In this document: positions 45,491-57,099 of the stretch, piece after piece
Layout of the letters: each line of letters begins with the position of its first letter
Position numbering within the stretch: the first letter of the stretch is position 1
Source of the DNA: Epiperipatus broadwayi
Lineage: Eukaryota > Onychophora > Udeonychophora > Euonychophora > Peripatidae
Length of the DNA: 64,000 bases
Assembly (NCBI GenBank): GCA_028023455.1
Contig: JAQFVV010000013.1
Coordinates: 13,092,258-13,156,257, forward strand
Direction of reading: 5' to 3'
Made by a program: the position numbers and the translations under genes
The notes under the pieces: generated by a model
The model's input: only the letters and a program-made list of their open reading frames with translations
The model's database searches: none
Told to the model about the DNA's origin: nothing

Positions 45491-46738
45491 TTTCTATTGT
45501 TAAAATATTAATCTAAAATACACAGAATTTTTTTAATTCAGCTTCTAAAAATTGAATAATTTTAGATTCAAATTGGTTAAATGTAAAGAAAAATTAAAAA
45601 TAATGTTAATAACTGTAGAAAAATATAAGAAAAATGTGTAAAAAAATAGCTAGCAGTAAAACAAAAGAATTATAACTCAACCAATGATTGTGTCGTTATT
45701 CAGATCAACAGCTATCAAGTAATTCTCTTTTTATTTCCAGCTTGTTTATTTTTCTTGTAAAATATAAAATTTTCCAAATCAAACTTTATATTTCCATAAA
45801 GTAACATCAAATCTTATTTATGAATGTAAAAAATGACAATAGATGTAATTATTTACTACAAAATCAATTAATTTAACGAACGTGTAAAATCTTTAATTTT
45901 TATTTCTGTCATTATTATTTTGAGCCGTTCATTGAGCGTTAGTTACTGTGCAATCATTAGCGTGAAGAAAGACTTGAAGAAAGATGATTTTGTCCGCGCT
46001 TATTTTTCTTGTTATATAACATTTTTAGAATCAAATTTTATATTTTGATAGAGCACTATATTATCTTATTTGTGAACATAAAAATTTACAATAAATGTAA
46101 TTATTTACATCATAATCAATTGCGAACGTGAACGTGTACGAATTCGTTTTCGTTTCTGAATCTGTCATTTAGAAACACGCCTACGGTTTCGAGTGATAAT
46201 TGGTTTTTGTTTTTCTCCAAATGTGTTTTTGTTGTAATATTTAAAATTTTCCGAGTCTAACTTTATATATTTTGATATATTATCTTATTTGTGAACATAA
46301 AAATGTACAATGAATATAATTATTTACATCATAATCAATTACGAATGTGGAAGAAATTGTTTTCCTTTCTGAATCTGTCATTTAGAAACACGCCTAGAAG
46401 ACATTTTCAGCTTTGGTAGGTAACCAATCAGCGACAAAGATACACCTTTGCACCAATAGACATGTAAATAAAATTGATTTTTTAAAAAAAAATATAACTA
46501 TATGCGGACATTTTTAGAACTACAATATACAAATTTGAATTACCTATCATATAAGCCTAAAATGAAGAAATTGCGACCAAAATTGACCAAGAGATAGCGC
46601 ATGCTATGTCCAAAATTTTTTTTTGCTACGGGGTCTTTTCGTAATAGTCAGGTCTCATTATAATTTTAAAATTTTGTTTGGTTTGATCAGAAGAATTTTC
46701 TACATCCATATAAACATTTTTTTACTTCTTAAACAGCA
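45327..46738. repeat. 85-bp direct repeats bracketing a three-unit tandem repeat
   Basis: GTCTCATTATAATTTTAAAA through ACTTCTTAAAC occurs at about 45328-45409 and 46651-46733. Between them, three diverged units of about 230-260 bp occur in tandem (about 45755-45960, 45995-46190, 46225-46400). They share TCTTATTTRTGAAYRTAAAAA, GTAATTATTTACATCATAATC and TTCTGAATCTGTCATTTAGAAACACGCC-like ends. The interior is more CpG-rich than the surroundings (46120-46200). It could be an insertion that duplicated its target, or an expanded satellite-like array. No ORF. Confidence 0.65.
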
Positions 46739-46739
46739 T

Positions 46740-49700
46740 AATTTGTGACATAAATTTGAATTATCTGTAGTTGGTATATTCCATTAATTTGAATAATTAC
46801 TTTTGCTACTGTGGCTAATATTATATATCAGTTTCCATAATGTTCTTCCACAATCTCATTCTACTTGTGCTTTTATAGTAAAATATCTTTTTATAACAAT
46901 TGTTTTTTCACTTTTTCTTCTAACTTTATAAAGTCTAACATTTAATATTAGACTTTTTTTTTCCTATTCATAATCTGCAATTGTAGATTTCTAAATAAAT
47001 GATCTTCATTGAACAGCAATTCTGCAAACAGGGAATTCATAGTACCCTCTATTTTTGGTCATGAACTAACTTGGCAGATGACTTTATAGCTTAAGTAAAA
47101 AGCCAGTAAATTCACTACTCTGGATTACATGCATTAGTGAACACCCTATCCATGATCCTTCATATATGAATAGTCGCAGTAATAACAACTACAATGAACA
47201 AAAGTATATAGAATGGACATTGGGAATTTAATCTATTTAGTTTTATTGAGGCCTCTAAAAGAGAAATCAAAGGATTTCTTCTGTTACAACAAAATCCTTT
47301 CTGCAGCAATAATAGAGTATATATGTTCATTTATCAAGTTTTGAATTTTTATTAGGAAAAGTTTAACAGGTCATTTATAATGAAAAAATTAAATCATATT
47401 GGAATTAATAAAATGTGACAGTCAAAAAAAAAACTATGGAGGAAGATAAACCTCAAATGATGAAAATGAGTTAAATACATGATGCTCTTTTTACCTGTGT
47501 TCTATGAAGTAACAATAATAATGTCATTAATTTTTCTATTAGTATATTAACAATTATTCCAAGTATGTTGATTCTTGTCTTCTCTGTTCCATAATATTAA
47601 AAAATTCTTATTTTTTTTTAATGATCAAGTCTTATTATATGAAATCAAGAATATTTTATCTTTTAATGCTTTTTTCATATTACTATTCCTAATTTTTGTA
47701 TTCCATATGAAATTATTTTTTCCAATCATATTTTATATGATCGACTATTGTTCTTGCACAAATATCAGACAACGTTAGTGTAAGTATTGTGACTAATGTT
47801 TAACAAATAACTTATATTTTCTAATATATTTTTTGGACATATTAATTTAGTTCAGAAACTAAACCTTGATAATAGAACCATAAATATTTTTTTAAATTCT
47901 TAAATCATGTTTTCATGATTTCTTTTTTTAAAGAAAATAAATAAAAATCTTACTCTTACAATATTTGCAAGTTATCTTCCTTATTTAATTTCTTGTATTA
48001 TGTGCTTTCTTTTCTTGGCTTACTAACATTTTCATTTTTGTTGTAAATGCCTATCAAGTGAATCCCATGAGAATTATATTTTATAAAAATATTACATATT
48101 TATTACTATATAATAGTAATGTAACAAAATATTTTAAAATTAGGTTTTTTTTTTTAAATTTCTCTAATAAAAACAATTTTCACAAGTTAAGATGAAACTT
48201 AAATATAAAATGAAAAACATTTTATTTAACCTTTAGTAAAATTTTTATCTGACAAATAGCATGACCAGGTTAAACAAATTAAGATTTTCAGTTTATATTG
48301 TCAACATTTTAAAATATTGTGCAAAATTTTAAGTTGGTATTTTAGTAGCACTTTCCCAAATTTTGTTTTTAAAATAACAATTAAAAGAATGGATTATGAT
48401 ATTGTAAATCCTAAATCTTTTAATAATGCCATCATTTTACTATAATTGAATAACTTTATGGATTTGTCATTTTAATAGAAATCTAATTTTTTTTCATTTG
48501 TTTTTACATATGATAATCAACCTGAGAAATCTTTATATAAATTATTATACACCATAATGCAAGATTTCTAAATAGTTAAAAGTTTCATACTGCATCAAGC
48601 TGTAGAATTGTTCCATTTTCATTTCTGTAAATTATTAATATAGCTTTTTTAATTGTCTGATGCAAGAAAAATGTAACAGACAAGAAAGCAATTAAGTTTT
48701 TTTTTACAAATTACTTTAATAAAACCCAGCAAAAAATCAAATAGTTTGTCACTTGAGAGATAATTTGATGTTTGTGCACTAGTAGTGACAGGATGAGCTA
48801 TAATTCATGAACCTTTACCTCTTGAGTCTACCTCTACTAACTAAATCATGCAAGGCACTAAAACTGAGAAATGAAGATTTCACTCGTCAATATTTCAAAT
48901 TTCAAGATAAATGTAAAATTCAAAATTTTAAAGGCATGGTTAAAAAGATTGAAAAGTTGAATTTTAATGCAATTATTACACTTAGTTTTATAGAGAATAC
49001 AGAATCATAAAAAATCTTAGGCCATTGCAAGAGTATGTGGGATATAATTGTTGATATAAAACTTGAGATTAAAGCTTATAATATAACTTAGTTGATAAAA
49101 GAAAATATACATCAGCTGCTCCTGGAAATCTACAGATATATTTATGTAAATATATTTCTTTTATGCATTTTTGATAATCACCTGTTGCAAAAAAATGAAT
49201 AAATATTGCAATGCTGCAAAATATATTGTAAAACATCCCAGAAATAATTTTTGGGTGATTTGATTGAATTTTCAAATGAATTTATAAAGAGTAAAGAGAT
49301 CATAAATTTTAATTTTATTCAGTTTCTTTAAGATTTACATTTATTTTCAATAATGAATTTTAAATTGTTGAATTCATATATTGAACTTCCAGAATTTAAA
49401 AAAAAAATTGAAAAAAATGAGATTTCAATTATGATTTTAAATCAAAAGGATTGTATATAGCTTTTTTTTTTTTTAAGTTTTAATCATATTTTTGAGAAAT
49501 TAATTTTCTAAATTTGTGTTTAAATGATCCCAAAAATTTTTTTAAACTTGGTCATATTATATATAAGAAAAATCTCATTAAAAATTAAAATCTTTTATAT
49601 TTTTATAAAAAGTTCAAACGCTTCCAATTCCAAAATAGCTCATAAAATTTTAAATTTATGATTAATTATTATAAATAAGTATAAGCAAAGTTTTTCATTA

Positions 49701-52700
49701 ATAAAATATTAAAACTAATTAAAAATTGAATTATGTGATATGAAATAATTATTGTGGAACATTTTCTAATAGTTGTAAATTCAGTAGACTTACTATATAT
49801 TCATTTGCCTTGTCTATAAACCATATTGCAAACTTTGCGCGCACATGGATTGTTAATAGATCACCATCCACATACCTATGTAGCAAAAAAAAAAAAACAA
49901 GAAAGGCTAATAGATAAGTTTTGTTTTATAAAAAAAATATGAAAGTAATGAACTCCTTTATCCTGGATAGTAAGTTAACTATTTATAGTGAGTTTCTATG
50001 GGGAAAAAAAGAAATTTACCTTAAATTTAAAATATATAAAAGCCTGATTAAAAAAATAAAACTTGAAACTAAAAATAAGTATTAAGGGATGAGTAAACAT
50101 TTTACTAAACATATTATTAATAAAAACAAGTTAGTAACTTATGAATAACTATACGTATAAAAACATTTCAGTAACAATTTTCTTTTTTAAAAAAAAATTG
50201 TAATTTCTTCATTGATGGTCTGCCATTTTACATCTTACATAAGCAGTGAATGATAATTCCTGATTCATTAAATTAAAATAAAGCATGTAAAATAAATAAC
50301 TAACTTAACACACTATACATTTTACAATTTATTTTTACAAGATGTATTTTATGTTCATATTATCAAAGGTTTTTTTTTATTTTTGTAATATCTAATTAAA
50401 TTGAATTTTTTTTTTTTTTGCAGCACTGTTAATTTTTTGTTTTTAGAGCAACAGTACTTGAATTTTACATGGATATAGTCAAAATTAAATAAAAGTTAAA
50501 GAAATTATGGTACAGTTGATTGCCATAGTTTTAATAATGTTTTTGCTGATATATTTTTTTATGTTTGTAGTAAAAGTTACCATTATTTTAATATATCAGA
50601 AACAAATTGAGAATATTGTCTTAAAATTAAGCAAATAAATGATATTTTAAATCTCTTTAGTAAGTTTTGATAATATAAAATTGATTATTAACTGCATAAT
50701 GTACAAAATCCTTTTTTCTCTCTTCAAAATAACAATTATAATGATCATATACAATTATGATTATATTTTTAGCTGCAAAAAAATATTTGTAGTAATTTTA
50801 AGCCAAAATTGATTGAATGAATATATTTTGCTTAATACATACATTTTAAAATTTATTATCAATGTCCTTTGTTTCTTTATATAATCAGAATATATTTTAG
50901 ATTATGTATTGTACTGAATGAAACTGTTTTTTTTTTCCTTTTAATTTTGGATATATAAATGAAAGCACAGATTATTTTGCCAGGATATTGGATGAAAATT
51001 GGGTGAGTACATTAATCATATTGAATTCTATAATCAGAACATCATATTGTATTCTTTATAATGAATAAACTCTACTATACATTTTTAGCATGAAGGTTGC
51101 CATATTATTTTTTGGATAACAACTTTAATGAAGTCATAATCCTATGATGTCATCTTTCTTATAAAATGGCCAGTGGTTTTTTTGTTTTTGAAATGGCAGT
51201 TGTTTTTAGTTTTTAGAAAAAAAAGTTTTGAAATTCTTTTTAAAATAGTTATAGCTAATATCCAATTGTGATTCAAATTAATGGGGACAAATTAATAATC
51301 GCTATGGCAAATCTTCACATAAAGATCCATTGTACTCTGGGATAAGGATGTAATTAGTTTTAACATGAAAATAATATTTAGCAAATGATGATTGAAAAAT
51401 TGTATATATTTTTTTGCTAAATAAATTATTTTCTACATTTGTAAATTTATATTTTTCATAATTGATTAGTTTTTTTCTTTGGTCATTGGTGTATGGTTCC
51501 AAATGGTGGGTAGATCAGCACCAGCTTTTAAATTACCTATCATGGTATATAAAAATATACACAATTTGTGTAGCATATCAGCACTTTAATTAAAAAATAC
51601 TATTTGTATTATCTTTTTTTTTCATGATTGTTTGCAGTTCAGCATGATCAAAAATAAAATCTTACACATCGAAACAGTGTTTTCTTATTTTATACTGTAA
51701 TATTAATAATTCTATCAATCTTATGTCCTTTTATCAATTTTTGAAAAGTGGAGTTGTTAAAAAAAAAAACATTAAGTCAAAAAGTTAGTATCAATATAGT
51801 GTATGATCTACCCGTTAGATAGATATATAGTACATATCAGAGACCCAAAGATAAAATTAATTGATCAAAAGTAAAATCTCTTTTTAAATTTTTAAGTGTA
51901 GTAAAATGTCAAAAGGTTTGGGGTGAAGTTAGAATTTATGAAGTCAAAAAATATATAAATAAATGTTTATTGTTATTTCTGAATTATAAAAATTAAGATA
52001 TGATTGTTGTTATTTTTTAATGTTATAAAAAATGGAATCAAATAAAATAAAAAGTGCATGGATACATTTAATTTGAAACATTTATTTCTGTAAATTTAAA
52101 TATACACATTTTATTTCTGATCGACATAACATTGTTTTAGTTGCTAAGTACATTTATTTGCTAAATAAATTATTTTCATTGTTAAATATATTAATTTCAT
52201 ACTTTTATGTAATATCATTTGTTGCTGTACATTTAATAATAAATATGTAGACTATTTCTTATTGATGAGTTTTTTTTTTTTTGGTCATTGTTATGGACTA
52301 TTTGCCTCCATTTCGTTAGTAAGCCGTATGCTATAACAGTATGAAAAAGTTTCTGTTGTGAGTTCTGAAGAATTAAATGATATTGATTTTCCCTATGTAT
52401 GAAAAAAAATAATAGAAAGTACAATTTTATATTAAAATTTATTCTCAAAATAAATGACAGGCAATTTTAGATCAGTCTGCACATGTAAAGATTAAAATTT
52501 GCTTAGCAGTATTTAAATGTTTGTGCCATTTTTATCAGCGTATTTAGATCGCTACAACTTGCCATGTATTGGTAGGGTATTTCATTTTCAATACAAGTAT
52601 ACAGAAAAAAACTATAGATTGAATATAGTTGCTAGTAATAGCAGTGTTACCTATATAATATTTATACACCTTTTTTAATTTGAACATTTTTTACAGGTTT
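46740..52700. other. A/T-rich spacer, no gene recognised
   Basis: Six kilobases of low-complexity A/T-rich sequence with homopolymer runs. Open frames of 60-71 codons occur (47575-47778, 48807-49010, 49069-49275, 51302-51502, 52233-52448). All are explained by composition, and none has a domain or flanking splice signals that persuade. No transposon ends were recognised, and it may consist of very old elements. Confidence 0.35.
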
Positions 52701-52720
52701 TTCAAATAAAATTTGGTCCT

Positions 52721-52830
52721 GTCAAGCGTTGTTAGCCGAGAGGTCATCGCAGCTGCCTTGCAAGCAAGTAGTTGGTTGCAGATGATTGTGGGTTCGCCTC
52801 CCGGCTGATGCTATGACATGAAAAAAAAAA
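52721..52830 (+). mobile_element. tRNA-derived SINE, plus strand
   Basis: GTCAAGCGTTGTTAGCCGAG begins the element. The A-box (TTAGCCGAGAGG) lies near 52731, the B-box (GGGTTCGCCTCC) near 52789-52800, and the element ends GATGCTATGACATG plus an A tail. The duplication AAAATTTGGTCCT at 52708-52720 and 52831-52843 is exact over 13 bp. The spacing between boxes is longer than in an ordinary tRNA, fitting a type II (long variable arm) tRNA ancestor or an inserted segment. The pristine duplication suggests a relatively recent insertion. Confidence 0.94.
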
Positions 52831-52844
52831 AAAATTTGGTCCTT

Positions 52845-53535
52845 GAGATTTTCTTAGTTTCAACTATCAACAGTGTTCATCAGAACTATATGACCATACA
52901 ATTAGTACATATTTAAACATATAACACATTATTGATTTTACCGAATACAAATATTCTAATGAATTTATTCAACTAAAATGCCATTATCACGAACCTTCAG
53001 GCAAACATGAATAATTATATATTTTTATACACTTGTAACAATATTATAAATATTTAATTTACTTATTTTTAAATTCTTATTTTTATTGTTTTTTTTTTTT
53101 ATAAATTGTTTTATATTTTTAATATATACATATTATATCTTAAGCTTTTTAATAATTTAATTTTTTTTATTGCTTTGATTATTCCATTATAGTTTTAATC
53201 ATGACCTTACCTCTCTTCAATTCTAAAACTTTTTAATTAATAAAAATTTAAATTGTTTTATACTTTATATACTAATTTCTTCATGAGCATTTTTAAAACT
53301 ATTTCATATCCTATTTTTAATCTTTATATTTATCTAATAAACTATATTCTTCAACCCAAATCCTTATTTAAAATTGGTCTAATATTTTTTATTATGATAG
53401 CTTTTTTAATTTTTCTCATTGTTTTCTGTTATATTTATATATATATGTACTAATTGTATGGTCATATATATTTGAATATTGTAGCTCTAATGAAGATGGC
53501 TGGTCTTTTGAAACTAGAAAAATATCCAGGAATAA
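52845..53535. repeat. Foldback-like element, widely spaced arms
   Basis: TTTTCTTAGTTTCAACTATC followed by ACTATATGACCATACAATTA (52850-52915) is mirrored by TAATTGTATGGTCATATATA followed by TTGAAACTAGAAAAATATC (53451-53525). Both arms contain a GATGAAGA/TCATCAG-type core. The interior is A/T-rich, with a 66-codon A/T-driven open frame at 53253-53453. The SINE at 52721 sits directly beside the left arm. Confidence 0.6.
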
Positions 53536-53539
53536 ACTT

Positions 53540-54880
53540 TATTTCATTGCATTGTAAAAAGTGATTAAAGGTGTATAAATGGTCTTATATAGATATACAA
53601 ATCACAGTGTAAAGGAATAAGAAATGAAGAGAAATTACAATAGCATTAGAGTTAAAGGAATCATTATTCATTAGCAGATTTAATTAAAAAATTCAAATCT
53701 AGCCATTTTAATTAATTATTTATATGAATTATACAAAATCATTCCTTACAACAAAAAAAATAAAAATAAAGAAAATTTTGCAATTATATGTTAAAATTAA
53801 ATGACCTAAGACCTTGAAAGATATTGAAATTTTCTCCATAATATATAATTGAAATAAAAATGGTTGGATTATTACTGTTATAATAGGTTAAGTGACTAAC
53901 AGCAGTAATATGATCATTGATTGTTGAATTGTTTAGCCAATACTATAATAGCAGAACACTTATTTGAATATAGTGAAGGAAGCTTCATAAGTGAAACAGT
54001 GCTATGAAATTTCCATTTATAGTTTGTATGGAGAAACTCACCGGAGTGCAAAAATGTAATATATTTATATTTGATAGATTATACGGTTTTAATTTGATTT
54101 ATATTTAAAAGAACTTTAGTAGCACAAGATGATTTCTTGAAATGTAAATAATCTAATGATATAGCTACTTTTTGAGTATGTTTAATGCCTTAAAACTTAA
54201 AGATATAAATCATTGTAATCAGAAAAAATAAATGCCACCAAATCCCATAATGTATTGTTTAAGTATCAGCGTGTTATTAATTACTGATATAATGTTATAT
54301 TGGTTTGAAAATTTTTATTCCTAGAAATTAGAGCACATTGCACATCTGCGAGATTGCCAGATTATAAAATTATTATTCTTTTAGATAATTGTTTAACTCA
54401 TTTGATAGCTCAGTACATATGTAATAGTAATTTTATATAGTTCATTGTCATGTGCATCTCTTAACCAGCCCAAAATCAAGGGAAACTGTGCTTTTTAAAG
54501 ATTAGACATTAAATTTCATGTTTTTTTGAATGTATATGTATCACTTTTCTATGAACAGTTAATTAAGGAATTTAGTATGAAAGATGTTCTTTGATCTTTG
54601 CTTAACATTAAAGTGTGTCTGGTATAAGTTGTGATTGCTCAATTGAAAATAAATTAAATAAAAGCTTTGTGATGATTATTCAGATTATCATAGTTCAAAT
54701 GAGAAAATGGATTTTAGCGGATTTGCATGCTTTACGTTGTAGGAAGTACTTCCATAGATGTGGTTATTTTTAATGAAGAAAAACTTCCCCAAAAATGACT
54801 GTCAACAATGAAACACCTAATATGCAACAGCTTATTGGCTTGGAAGTTATATGCAATATTCTGAATACTGATGAATAATG
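53540..54880. other. Spacer, nothing recognised
   Basis: A/T-rich; no ORF, repeat copy or structured RNA noticed. Confidence 0.3.
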
Positions 54881-54884
54881 ATGA

Positions 54885-56160
54885 TAATGAAATGGTAAAA
54901 AAAATCAACCCAGACTTTCAAGCTCTCTACAGTCATCCACTCTATCCAATATAACCAGTGCACATGACCACATACATGTGAAAAAGATAAATGATCTCCA
55001 ATATACGTATTTCATGCTGAACAAGCACTCAACAGTTAGTCCGGATCATCATCTCCCACACATGTATATAATCACTACTCGGTTTATATTAAGATAGCAA
55101 ATCTACATACTTTAATGCAATCCTCTCTACTCTCACTTATCCTTATCATTGAAAATCTGATGATGAAATGCTCAGTATTACAGTCATACCCATGTTGACC
55201 TTAAGTCAATCTGATCCCTCTCATGTAGGACCCTAATATGTCCATTTAAATACACAGAATAGGAATGGGCAGAATACGGTCTGAATATGTAATATTGGAA
55301 TACAAATATAATGTATATATTTAATCTAGATGTAATTAAAGGAGATTTGAACCAAGACTTTCAAGCATTTTACAGTCATTCACTCTATCCAATATAACCG
55401 ATACATATGACCACATGTGAAAAAAATAAATGATCTTCATTATACGTATTTCATGCTGAACCAACACTCATTACTTGGTCCGGATCCATCTCCCACACAT
55501 ATAATCAATGCTTGGTTTATATTAAGATAGCAAATCTATGTACTTCAATGGACAAGCTTGTGCTTGTTCAGCATGAAATACATATATTGGAGATGATTTA
55601 TCTTTTTTACATGTATGTGGTCATGTGTATCAATTATATATTAGAGAGTGGATGATAGGGAGCTTGAAAGTCTGGGTTCAAATCTCCTTTAATTACATCT
55701 AGGTTAAATATATACACTATACTTGCATTTCAATATTATATATTCAATCTGTATTCTGACTATCCCTTTTGTATATTTAAATGGACATATTAGGTTCCAA
55801 CATGTGAGAGATCAGATTGACTTAAGGTCAACATGGGTATGACTACAATATTGGTATGATCAAGGACTTTGAGCATTCCATTATCAGATTTTCAGTGATA
55901 TGGATAGCTGAAGAGTTGGAAAGTGGAGAAGATTGAAACCTGTCCTTAAATTATGTAGATTTGCTATCTTAATATAAATCGAGCACTGATTATATGTATG
56001 TGCGGGAGATGATGATTCAGACCAACTGATGAATTCTGGTTCAGTATGAAGTAGGTATATTGGATAGAGTGGATGACTGTAGGGAACTTGAAAGTCTGGG
56101 TTCAAATCCCCTTTAATTACATCTGGATTAAGTATATACATTATATTTGTATTTCAGTTT
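54885..56160. repeat. Head-to-head cluster of tRNA-like repeat units
   Basis: Two forward units (54903-55350 and a shorter 55350-55552) share ACTTTCAAGC...CAGTCATYCACTCTATCCAA, GATAAATGATCTYCAATATACG, TTTATATTAAGATAGCAAATC and TTGACCTTAAGTCAATCTGA. From 55553 to 56156 the same blocks recur inverted (two partial units). Each unit end carries a B-box-like GGGTTCAAATCYCC on the plus strand at 55674-55690 and 56099-56112, or its inverse (GATTTGAACC) near 55343. The whole can fold into long hairpins. It appears built from a tRNA-derived SINE that formed inverted dimers. Confidence 0.75.
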
Positions 56161-56532
56161 ATCGAGTTATTGATTTAATCCAAGTATTAAACACATGAAG
56201 CAGCTTCACGTTGACAGATTGTGCCCCAAAAAGTAAAAATTTTGAAACAAACGTCAACAATTATAAATTTATATTTTTTCTTTAATTAATAAATATTTTT
56301 AAGGAATATTAATTGTTAATTTTGTTTAATTAATACCATGTAGTACTATAAGGAAACAAGAAATTTAAATTTAACTCTTGTTTAATTTTTGCTTTTTTTT
56401 TTTACCATTTATTATTTAAATGGCTTTTTCATATCTGGAAAAATTGCCAACCCAGAAAAATCCAAGAACTAAGGAATCCAGATTAATGGTTATTCTACCT
56501 ATATAAACTTTATATTTACAATTATTTAACAT

Positions 56533-57085
56533 TTTTAAATTATGCTTTACGCAAAAAAGTGAAGCTTAGTATTATTAGAAAAAGAATTATATGGTTTAGC
56601 ACTTTCGGAGAATTTAGGTCTCCATATTCATAGCCTATCTTGGGAGTGTCGTCTTACATTGAGATTTTAAACGAAGATTGGCAGTAATTTATGCAAAATT
56701 TATTCAAAGTTTTCTTTCGTATAGACCATAGTTGTCTTTTGCAATAAAGCACGCCTCATTTATTTTTTGTTTGTTTTCTTTCATATAGACCATTTTCTGG
56801 AGATTGCAAAGCATGATTCTTTTCAGTTTATTGCATAGTTGTCATTTGCAATAAAGCACGCCTCTTTTATTTTTTGTTTTGTATCATTACGCTGTGAATA
56901 AATTTTGCATAAATTACTGCCAAGCTTAGTTTAAAATCTCAATGTAAGACGACACTCCCAAGACAGGCTATGAATATGGTAAGCCATTTAATTCTTTTTC
57001 TAATAATACTAAGCTTCATTTTTTTGCGTAAAGCGCAATTTAAAACTTACCATTCTAAGGTGAAGTAAAAACAAGGATTTTATTT
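56533..57085. mobile_element. Foldback element with 14-bp flanking direct repeat
   Basis: The left arm begins AAATTATGCTTTACGCAAAA, AGTGAAGCTTAGTATTATTA and ATTCATAGCCTATCTTGGGA, GTGTCGTCTTACATTGAGAT. It is matched by the right arm ending AAAGCGCAATTT, about 250 bp per arm. Between the arms a ~45-bp sequence (CATAGTTGTCWTTTGCAATA, AAGCACGCCTC) occurs twice in direct orientation (56727 and 56825). CAATTATTTAACAT flanks the element at 56519-56532 and 57086-57099. The duplication length points to retroposition-type target cleavage or an unusual transposase. Confidence 0.78.
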
Positions 57086-57099
57086 CAATTATTTAACAT

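Noticed and set aside
45755-46400. Three repeat units considered as a CRISPR-like or LTR array
   Set aside because: Units are about 230 bp, diverged and without spacer/repeat structure or LTR ends.
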